Of a stretch of DNA of 10,345 bases, positions 4,823 to 10,345 are shown one piece after another. The translations under genes and the position numbers were made by a program. The stretch comes from Anaerolineae bacterium. GTDB taxonomy: Bacteria > Chloroflexota > Anaerolineae > JACIWR01. The stretch is from the NCBI GenBank assembly GCA_021162125.1, contig JAGGZG010000028.1, positions 1 through 10,345 on the forward strand. The letters are read 5' to 3'. The number at the start of each line of letters is the position of its first letter. The stretch's first letter is position 1. Below the pieces are notes generated by a model. The model made no database searches and was not told where the DNA came from. It worked only from the letters and a program-made list of their open reading frames with translations.

Positions 4823-7800
4823 TTGGACCTATCCGGATTGTTATCCCTGCTCAACGAAATACCCGCCTATCGCGAGTTGCTACAAGCTCTCGGCGATTGG
4901 CACGCGCAGGACGTGGATCAGCCCTGGTCGCCCGATTCGGCCCCACTGGGCCTGCTCCGTGCGGCGCGTTCTTACCTGGTCGCCGCTCTGCAACGTGATC
5001 TGGAACGGCCCATCGTCGTTGTCACCGCCCGCACCGAGCAGGCCGCTCAGCTCCACAGCCAACTGCGGCTCTGGTCGGATCGGCCGGAGGCGGTGCTGCG
5101 CTTCGCCGATCCGGATGCCCTGCCCTACGAGCGCATCCCCTGGGCAGCGGAGACCGTCCGCGAGCGGTTGATGGCCCTGACTACGTTGACCACGGCTCGC
5201 CGGCCGGTCATCGTCACTTCTGCCCGTGCTTTGATGCAGAAGACCCTGCCCCTGCGCCAGTTCCGGCTCGGAATGCAGACCTTACGCCAGGGACAGCTCA
5301 TGCCTCTGGACAAAACCCTGGCCCGCTGGGTGGCGTTGGGCTACGAACCGGTCAGCGTGGTGGAGGAGCCGGGCACCTTTAGCCGGCGGGGCGGCATCGT
5401 GGACGTGTTCCCCCCGGCCAGCCCGCTGCCGGTGCGTATCGAGCTCTTCGGCGACGAGATTGACTCGCTGCGCCTCTTCGATCCGGCCACCCAGCGCTCG
5501 CAGGAGCGAATCCCGGAGTTCGCGATAACTCCGGCCTGCGAGGCCCTGCCGCGCCACGGCCCGCGGGCGGCGGAGCGTCTGGCGGCATTGGACGTCAGCA
5601 ACTTGCACGCCCCGGCAGCCGCCGAGTTTCGGGCCGATTGCCAGGCCCTGGCCGAGGGCCGCCGCTTCAAGGGCATCGAGTTCTACGTCCCCTACCTCTA
5701 CGCCCGGCCCGGCGGCCTGGTGGACTTCTTGCCCGCCGACGGCCTGCTCGTCGTGGACGACTGGGCCGAGCTGGAGGCGACGGTGGCCGATCTGGAGGAG
5801 CAGGCCCTGACCATGCGCCGTGACTTGATCAACGCTGGTGAGCTCTCCCCTGATTTCACCATACCGTATTTTACCTGGGATGAGCTGCGAGAGATGTTGG
5901 CAGACCGCCATCCCCTAACCCTGGGTTACGATGACGTGGAGCCCGCGCTCGCCCACCCCCTGGGTGAGGCGTTCGTCCCCGGCCCGCGCTACGGCGGGCA
6001 GCTCCGGCGGGTGCTGGAGGCGCTGCACGAGATGCGCGCCGCCGGACAGCGGGTGATCGTGGTCAGCCGCCAGGCCCAGCGTTTAGCCACCCTGTGGAGC
6101 GAACAGCGAGACCCGGTCCGCCCCCAGGAGGACGTGCGCCAGCCTCCGCCCCCGCGCAGCCTGACCGTGGTGCAGGGCACTCTGGCCGAGGGCTTTCTGC
6201 TCAAGAAGGGGGAGGAAGAGGAGAAGGGCGGCGTTGTGCTCTGCGCGCTCCTCTCCGATGCGGAGATCTTCGGCTGGTCGCGACCGGAGCCACGGCGGGT
6301 ACGGCGGCGGCCGGTCTCCCCGGAGACTTTCTTCGCCGACATCGAGCCCGGCGATTACGTGGTGCACATCGAGCACGGCATCGGCATCTTCCGGGGGATG
6401 ATCCGGCTGACCATCGAGGGCGCGGAGCGCGAGTACTTGCAGGTGGATTACGCCGGCGCGGACAAGCTGTACGTGCCCATCCATCACGCCGACCGCCTCA
6501 GCCGTTACGTCGGCACCGGCGACCGCCCACCGGCGCTCAGTCGCCTGGGCACGGCGGAGTGGGCGCAGGTCAAGGCGCGGGCCAAACGAGCTGTCGAGAA
6601 CATTGCCCGCGAGTTGCTGGCCCTGTACTCGGCCCGCGAGGTGGTGCCGGGCCACGCTTTCGGTCCCGATACCCTCTGGCAGGCCGAGTTGGAGGCTGCT
6701 TTCCCCTACATTGAGACCGAGGATCAGCTCAAGGCCATCGAGCAGGTCAAGGCGGACATGGAGAGGCCCCGGCCAATGGATCGCCTCATCTGTGGTGACG
6801 TGGGCTATGGCAAGACGGAGGTTGCCCTGCGGGCGGCGTTCAAGGCGGTGATGGACGGCAAGCAGGTTGCTGTCCTGGTGCCGACCACTGTGTTGGCCCA
6901 GCAGCATTATGAGACTTTCCGGCAGCGGCTCAAGCCGTTCCCGGTGGAGGTGGAGATGCTCTCCCGCTTCCGCTCGCGACGAGAACAGCGGGACATTCTG
7001 GAACGGCTCAAGACAGGGGACGTGGACATCGTTATCGGCACCCATCGCCTCCTCTCGAAGGACGTGGTTTTCAAGGACCTGGGGTTGCTGATCATTGACG
7101 AGGAACAGCGCTTCGGGGTCACTCACAAGGAGCGGCTCAAGCAGATGCGCACCGAGGTGGACGTGTTGACCATGACCGCGACGCCCATCCCGCGCACGAT
7201 GTACATGTCCCTGACCGGGGTGCGCGACATGAGCACGATTGACACCCCGCCGGAGGAGCGGCTGCCCGTCAGGACTCACGTCGGCCAGTACGACGAGACC
7301 CTCATCCGTAAGGCGATCTTACGCGAACTGGACCGTGGTGGGCAGGTGTTCTTCGTCCACAACCGGGTGCGGGGCATTCGCCAGATGGCGCAACGCCTGC
7401 GACGCATTGTGCCCGAGGCGACGCTGGCCATCGCTCACGGACAGATGCCCGAAGCCGAGTTGGAGCGGGTGATGCTCGACTTCGCGGCGGGCAAGACCGA
7501 CGTTTTGGTTTGCACCTCGATCATCGAGAGCGGCCTGGACATCCCCAACGCTAACACCATCATCATCAACCGCGCCGACCAGTTCGGCCTGGCCCAGCTC
7601 TATCAGCTCCGGGGGCGGGTGGGACGGGGCGCGATGCGCGCTTACGCCTATCTTCTGTACGACAATCCACGCCGCCTCACGGAGACGGCCCGGCGGCGGC
7701 TGGAGACCATCGTGGAGGCCAGCGAGCTGGGGGCTGGCTTCAGCCTGGCGATGCGTGATCTGGAGATCCGTGGCGCGGGCGACATTCTGGGCACCCGCCA

Positions 7801-8359
7801 GCACGGTCACATTGCGGCCATCGGTTTTGACCTGTACACCCGTTTGTTAGCTCAGGCTGTACGCGAGCTGAAAGGCGAGGATGTGGAGCAGACGGGTGAG
7901 GTGGCTGCGTTCCTGCAACCGCTGGCCCCAGGTGTGCAGATAACCCTGCCGCTGGATGCCTACCTGCCCGAGGAGTATATCCCTGATCCCGACCTGCGGC
8001 TGCGACTGTACCGCCGGCTGGGTGGGGTGACGGCGATGGAGCAGGTGGACGAACTGGAGCGCGAACTGGTGGATCGGTTCGGCCCGCTGCCGGCAGCAGT
8101 GGCCAACCTGCTCTATCAACTGCGGCTCAAGGTGTTGGCCCTGCGGGTGGGTGTGCAGGCCATTGTCGTGGAGAACAACCGGCTGGTGCTCAAATCCGAG
8201 CGGCTGGAGCGAACGGACCGCCGCGCGTTGCAGCGGCGGTTGGGCCAGCGGGCCCGCGTCGAGCGGCGACGGGTGTGGCTGCCGCTGCGCGAAGATGAGA
8301 TGGGTGAGACACTGTGGCGCACCGAGTTAGTGTGGGTGCTGGAGAAGATGGGGGGATAG
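4823..8359 (+). CDS. mfd: Transcription-repair coupling factor
   Basis: This 1178-residue cytosolic DNA translocase pushes stalled RNA polymerase off damaged DNA and recruits UvrA. Its length matches Bacillus Mfd (about 1177). The N-terminal UvrB-like part spans about residues 1-320. The RNA-polymerase-interacting CarD-like domain lies about 503-575, with GDYVVHIEHGIGIFRG and DKLYVPIHHADRLSRY. The superfamily 2 helicase core has Walker A GDVGYGKT at 658-665, DEEQ at 759-762, a TATPIPRT motif, and the QLRGRVGR motif. The RGAGDILGTRQHG segment belongs to the TRG translocation region, and a C-terminal D7-type domain ends the protein. Start: TTG at 4823, with GGAGAG at 4813-4818; the resulting LDLSGLL opening fits the family. 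An acidic, lysine-rich KKGEEEEKGG stretch at 461-470 looks like a variable loop. The frame is intact throughout. It may be transcribed from the pth promoter; no separate promoter was clear in the 66-nt gap. Confidence 0.97.
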   Translation: MDLSGLLSLLNEIPAYRELLQALGDWHAQDVDQPWSPDSAPLGLLRAARSYLVAALQRDLERPIVVVTARTEQAAQLHSQLRLWSDRPEAVLRFADPDALPYERIPWAAETVRERLMALTTLTTARRPVIVTSARALMQKTLPLRQFRLGMQTLRQGQLMPLDKTLARWVALGYEPVSVVEEPGTFSRRGGIVDVFPPASPLPVRIELFGDEIDSLRLFDPATQRSQERIPEFAITPACEALPRHGPRAAERLAALDVSNLHAPAAAEFRADCQALAEGRRFKGIEFYVPYLYARPGGLVDFLPADGLLVVDDWAELEATVADLEEQALTMRRDLINAGELSPDFTIPYFTWDELREMLADRHPLTLGYDDVEPALAHPLGEAFVPGPRYGGQLRRVLEALHEMRAAGQRVIVVSRQAQRLATLWSEQRDPVRPQEDVRQPPPPRSLTVVQGTLAEGFLLKKGEEEEKGGVVLCALLSDAEIFGWSRPEPRRVRRRPVSPETFFADIEPGDYVVHIEHGIGIFRGMIRLTIEGAEREYLQVDYAGADKLYVPIHHADRLSRYVGTGDRPPALSRLGTAEWAQVKARAKRAVENIARELLALYSAREVVPGHAFGPDTLWQAELEAAFPYIETEDQLKAIEQVKADMERPRPMDRLICGDVGYGKTEVALRAAFKAVMDGKQVAVLVPTTVLAQQHYETFRQRLKPFPVEVEMLSRFRSRREQRDILERLKTGDVDIVIGTHRLLSKDVVFKDLGLLIIDEEQRFGVTHKERLKQMRTEVDVLTMTATPIPRTMYMSLTGVRDMSTIDTPPEERLPVRTHVGQYDETLIRKAILRELDRGGQVFFVHNRVRGIRQMAQRLRRIVPEATLAIAHGQMPEAELERVMLDFAAGKTDVLVCTSIIESGLDIPNANTIIINRADQFGLAQLYQLRGRVGRGAMRAYAYLLYDNPRRLTETARRRLETIVEASELGAGFSLAMRDLEIRGAGDILGTRQHGHIAAIGFDLYTRLLAQAVRELKGEDVEQTGEVAAFLQPLAPGVQITLPLDAYLPEEYIPDPDLRLRLYRRLGGVTAMEQVDELERELVDRFGPLPAAVANLLYQLRLKVLALRVGVQAIVVENNRLVLKSERLERTDRRALQRRLGQRARVERRRVWLPLREDEMGETLWRTELVWVLEKMGG

Positions 8360-8361
8360 AA

Positions 8362-8396
8362 AACCCTCCCGCAGGTTTCAAACCTGCGGGAGGGTT
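8362..8396. terminator. Shared hairpin terminator between convergent mfd and GH57 genes
   Basis: AACCCTCCCGCAGGTT (8362-8377) and its exact complement (8381-8396) form a 16-bp stem with a 3-nt loop. Read on the minus strand it is followed by TTTTCTAT, giving a plausible intrinsic terminator for the GH57 gene. The plus side lacks a T-run but the stem begins 2 nt after the mfd stop. The GH57 stop codon TGA occupies the loop (8378-8380), and the right arm encodes its last five residues. It is another copy of the repeat at 4765-4798. Confidence 0.75.
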
Positions 8397-9784
8397 GGGT
8401 GCGCCTTCACGATCTCATCGTAGATGTCCGCACCGTTCTCGTAGGTGATCCAGCTCTCCGCCTGGGCCAGATCGCGGCGGAAGCCATCCTCTAGGGAGAC
8501 CCCCGTGGCCTCCTCCACCAGCCTGATCGCCCGCGCGGCGTTGGCGATCACGTATCGCGGTTCCAGGCGGCTCAAGTCCTCGAAGAACCACGCGCAACTG
8601 GTGTACATTGCTTGGCGGAAACGCTGCGCTTCGAGCATGGTCAGCAGGCGGTGCGATTCGTCCGTGGTCAGGGCTTTGCCCGCGTACTCGCGGAGCAGCG
8701 CCTCGCCGCTCATCTCGCCCAGCATCACGTGGATGTAAGCGTTGCGCAAGGCCCACGGGTCGCTCACCCGCCCTTTGGTCTCGTGTAAGTATAAAGCGTC
8801 AATCCCCCCGGCCAGCCGGTCCAGCGCGGTGCGCAGTTGCCCCTTCCACTTGCTGATCCCCGGTGTGCACGTACACCCCTTGTACCAGCGGTCCACCCCG
8901 TGACCACAGCTCCACGAGCTATCCTCCACGATCTCCGCCTCGCCCGAAGGCGGGTATTCCCGAAGGTGTCGTCCCAGGTAGGTCACCTGACAACCCGCTT
9001 GCGGGGCCTCGGTGGATAGCAGATCGTGAAGAAAGTGCTCGCGGCCAGGCTGGTGGTGACCGAAGGTCTCGCCATCAGTGGCGATGAGGTACAGGCGGTT
9101 GGCGTTGTTGCTGTTGATCAGGCACCAGTGGATGAAATTGGCCGCATTCTGGGTGATACCCTGGTCGAAGGCTATGCGGTTGGATAGCTCCTCGTCGCGC
9201 AGGAACAGCGCAATCCGCCGATTCAGGGGCAGGCGTGTCTCGTAGTAGCGGATGGAGTCGGCCCAGCCGTTGTCGGGCAGATGGACCTGGTGAGGGCAGA
9301 GGATGGTGAAAGTGATGCCCTGCTCGGCCAGCACTTCCAGGGTCTCGGTGTCTACCGCCATCTCCGGCAGCCACATCCCCTGCGGATCACGGCCGAAGCG
9401 GTGCCGGAAATCAGCGATGCCCCAGGCTACCTGGGTCTCTTTGTCACGGCGAGTGGCCAGGGGCAGGATGGTGTGATTGTACGCCTGGGCGATGGCGTTG
9501 CCCACCCCGTAGCGCATTACGTTCTTGCGGTCCGAGTCCAGAATGCGCTGGTAGGTGACCGGATCGTAGCTTTCCAGCCAACTGGCCAGGGTGGGGCCCA
9601 GGTTGAAGCTGATTAGCTCGAAGTTGCCCAACTCGGCGTTGGGCCGGTAGCACTCGGCGGTGACTTTCTCGTTAAAATTGGAATACGGTTCAGCGCCCAG
9701 CTCGGGCGCTATCACACCGGTGAACGGGTCCTCGCGGGGTGGCTGATAAAAGTGAGCGTGAATACAGAGTTCTTTGTGGTTCAA
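8378..9784 (-). CDS. Glycoside hydrolase family 57 enzyme (DUF3536 type)
   Basis: This protein of 468 residues has no visible signal peptide, so it is probably cytosolic. It opens with the HAHFYQPPREDPF motif characteristic of GH57 enzymes that carry a DUF3536 C-terminus. GMWLPEMAVD places the expected nucleophile at E141, and ATDGETFGHH the expected acid/base at D237. A conserved cysteine/histidine patch SWSCGHGVDRW...CTC at 290-306 follows, then the helical C-terminal part with SCAWFFEDLS. GH57 members act on alpha-glucans by a retaining mechanism (amylase, 4-alpha-glucanotransferase or branching activity); the exact substrate cannot be read here. The TTG at 9784 is preferred because AAAGGA (9796-9791) lies 6 nt upstream and homology begins at once. 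A longer frame back to 9877 would begin inside the promoter -35 box. The final residues TLPQV come from the repeat hairpin. Confidence 0.92.
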   Translation of the reverse strand: MNHKELCIHAHFYQPPREDPFTGVIAPELGAEPYSNFNEKVTAECYRPNAELGNFELISFNLGPTLASWLESYDPVTYQRILDSDRKNVMRYGVGNAIAQAYNHTILPLATRRDKETQVAWGIADFRHRFGRDPQGMWLPEMAVDTETLEVLAEQGITFTILCPHQVHLPDNGWADSIRYYETRLPLNRRIALFLRDEELSNRIAFDQGITQNAANFIHWCLINSNNANRLYLIATDGETFGHHQPGREHFLHDLLSTEAPQAGCQVTYLGRHLREYPPSGEAEIVEDSSWSCGHGVDRWYKGCTCTPGISKWKGQLRTALDRLAGGIDALYLHETKGRVSDPWALRNAYIHVMLGEMSGEALLREYAGKALTTDESHRLLTMLEAQRFRQAMYTSCAWFFEDLSRLEPRYVIANAARAIRLVEEATGVSLEDGFRRDLAQAESWITYENGADIYDEIVKAHPTLPQV

Positions 9785-9848
9785 CGTTGATCCTTTGCTG
9801 TCCCCCGGTTGTCTGGTCGAATCCAGATAGGTATTGGCGTATAATGAT

Positions 9849-9877
9849 AGTTTAGCATCACTCAGCATCCCTGTCAA
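9849..9877 (-). promoter_or_regulatory. Sigma70 promoter for the GH57 gene
   Basis: On the minus strand a perfect TTGACA (9877-9872) is followed by a 17-bp spacer and TAAACT (9854-9849). The predicted start near 9842 gives a leader of about 58 nt before the TTG at 9784. This placement excludes the longer reading frame that begins at 9877. Confidence 0.7.
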
Positions 9878-9884
9878 ACAGCGC

Positions 9885-9913
9885 TTGAGCTTCTACGCCA
9901 GTTGTGCTATACT
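9885..9913 (+). promoter_or_regulatory. Sigma70 promoter with extended -10, facing the Trm112-like gene
   Basis: TTGAGC (9885-9890), a 17-bp spacer and TATACT (9908-9913) with TGC just upstream form a good extended -10 promoter. Its -35 box is 7 bp from the -35 box of the divergent GH57 promoter. Transcription would start near 9920 and run through about 336 nt of repeat-rich leader to the ATG at 10256. No better promoter was seen nearer that gene. Confidence 0.65.
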
Positions 9914-9928
9914 CAGTAGTTGAGAAAT

Positions 9929-9948
9929 CCGCCCTCCGCCCTCCGCCC
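9929..9948 (+). repeat. Short tandem repeat CCGCCCT, almost three copies
   Basis: The 7-mer CCGCCCT occurs twice in full and once truncated to CCGCCC, immediately downstream of the predicted transcription start. It is all C, G and T on this strand and leads directly into the first hairpin of the repeat cluster. No function is evident. Confidence 0.6.
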
Positions 9949-10080
9949 GGCGCTGAAGCGCCAGGCTCAGCAGCAGAAGCCTGCTTCAGCAGGCTGTGGT
10001 GGCCTCGGAGCCGCCGTCCACATTGGCGAAGGGTGCTTCAGCACTCTTCGCCTGCTCAGCCCGGACATTCACGTCCGGGC
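9949..10080. repeat. Cluster of four hairpins with a common TGAA/TTCA centre
   Basis: Four palindromes follow one another. GGCGCT-GA-AGCGCC is at 9949-9962. AGCCTGCT-TC-AGCAGGCT is at 9978-9995. A 13-bp stem has arms at 10025-10037 and 10040-10052 with one G-T pair and centre TC. A stem with arms GCCCGGAC (10059-10066) and GTCCGGGC (10073-10080) has TTCA in its centre. The stems differ in sequence but each is self-complementary. Linkers GGCTCAGCAG (9964-9973) and CTGCTCAGC (10052-10060) separate units, with another CTGCTCAGC at 10100-10108. The cluster is noncoding and lies in the predicted leader of the Trm112-like gene. Confidence 0.8.
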
Positions 10081-10109
10081 GACGCGGCAGCAGCACCGAC
10101 TGCTCAGCC

Positions 10110-10145
10110 TGTCATTCTGAGCGCCCGCAGGGCGCGAAGAAACTC
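10110..10145 (+). repeat. TGTCATTCTGAGCG...CGAAGAA-type interspersed motif
   Basis: TGTCATTCTGAGCG (10110-10123) and CGAAGAAACTC (10135-10145) flank a GCGCCC/GGGCGC stem (10121-10126, 10130-10135). This arrangement resembles a short dispersed motif I recall from intergenic DNA of many bacterial genomes, where it often reads on to GAAGAATCT. The recognition is from memory. The remaining leader, 10146-10255, shows nothing beyond the ribosome-binding site. Confidence 0.5.
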
Positions 10146-10255
10146 GTTCTCGGAGCTCAATATCCCGTCCAATAACGAGATTCCCCTCGAAGAGTCTGGC
10201 GGCAGTACCGCTACGGAGGCAGTTCAGTGAAACGTCTAGCTTTAGGAGGAAGCTG

Positions 10256-10345
10256 ATGGTCAGTCAAGACTTGTTGGACATTCTGCGCTGTCCGGCCTGC
10301 GTGCGCAACGGCCCTGATGCCGGGCTCCTAGACCTGGTGAAAGAA
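10256..10345 (+). CDS. Trm112-like zinc-ribbon protein, N-terminal fragment (runs off right edge)
   Basis: An ATG at 10256 opens 30 codons to the window edge. AGGAGGA at 10244-10250, 5 nt upstream, is a near-perfect ribosome-binding site. The sequence LLDILRCPAC followed by GLLDLV matches the start of the Trm112/UPF0434 (YcaR-like) family, small proteins with a zinc ribbon whose first CxxC is C12-C15 here. Eukaryotic Trm112 activates several methyltransferases. Bacterial members are mostly uncharacterised and often lie near methyltransferase or glycosyltransferase genes. The second half of the ribbon lies outside the window, so metal binding cannot be confirmed. It is divergent from the GH57 gene. 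Confidence 0.8.
   Translation, partial: MVSQDLLDILRCPACVRNGPDAGLLDLVKE

Noticed and set aside
6083..7279. Long minus-strand open frame (398 codons)
   Set aside because: It is antisense to the mfd helicase core, which shows all expected motifs in one intact frame.
9785..9877. Extra 31 N-terminal residues for the GH57 protein
   Set aside because: The frame would start within the TTGACA -35 box and include the -10; the TTG at 9784 has its own AAAGGA site and begins at the family motif.
9904..10230. 108-codon plus-strand frame upstream of the Trm112-like gene
   Set aside because: It runs through the tandem repeat and four hairpins, starts almost on the predicted transcription start and lacks a ribosome-binding site. 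It is a by-product of GC-rich palindromes.

Overview
The window is a GC-rich (roughly 60 percent by eye) bacterial chromosomal segment with six protein-coding genes, two of them cut by the window edges. No transposase, phage gene, tRNA, rRNA or CRISPR array was seen. Strong Shine-Dalgarno sites (AAGGAG, AGGAGG), GTG and TTG starts, sigma70-type promoters, a GH57 enzyme of the DUF3536 type, a giant M50 protease fused to cyclic-nucleotide-binding modules, and abundant intergenic palindromes together suggest a Chloroflexota genome (Anaerolineae-like). That assignment is inference from gene content and style, not a database result.

Layout. Positions 1-85 (minus) hold the first 28 codons of an unidentified gene with a near-consensus promoter. 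Positions 238-3735 (minus) encode a 1165-residue membrane protein: a PqqD-like N-terminal domain, a site-2-protease-type M50 core, a long run of extra membrane segments, and two C-terminal cyclic-nucleotide-binding-fold domains that both lack the usual phosphate-binding arginine. The divergent intergenic region 3736-4141 has a palindromic two-way promoter core, an operator-like inverted repeat and a 194-bp composite hairpin element. Positions 4142-4756 and 4823-8359 (plus) encode peptidyl-tRNA hydrolase (pth) and the transcription-repair coupling factor (mfd), a pairing also known from Bacillus (spoVC-fin-mfd). A perfect hairpin lies between mfd and the convergent GH57 gene (8378-9784, minus). 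After back-to-back divergent promoters comes a roughly 340-nt leader full of hairpins, then the start of a Trm112-like zinc-ribbon gene at 10256 (plus).

How the genes relate. pth and mfd are housekeeping genes of translation and of transcription-coupled repair. The M50 protein, the GH57 enzyme and the Trm112-like gene appear to be independent transcription units. No operon-encoded multi-gene system is evident.

The least explained material is the noncoding DNA. A perfect 15-16 bp GC-rich hairpin occurs just after two stop codons, and its arms also bound the larger composite element. A second set of hairpins has different stems but the same TGAA/TTCA centre. Both hairpin clusters lie in the predicted 5' leaders of genes and share short CTGCTCAGGC-like linkers, which suggests a modular, structure-conserved repeat family.
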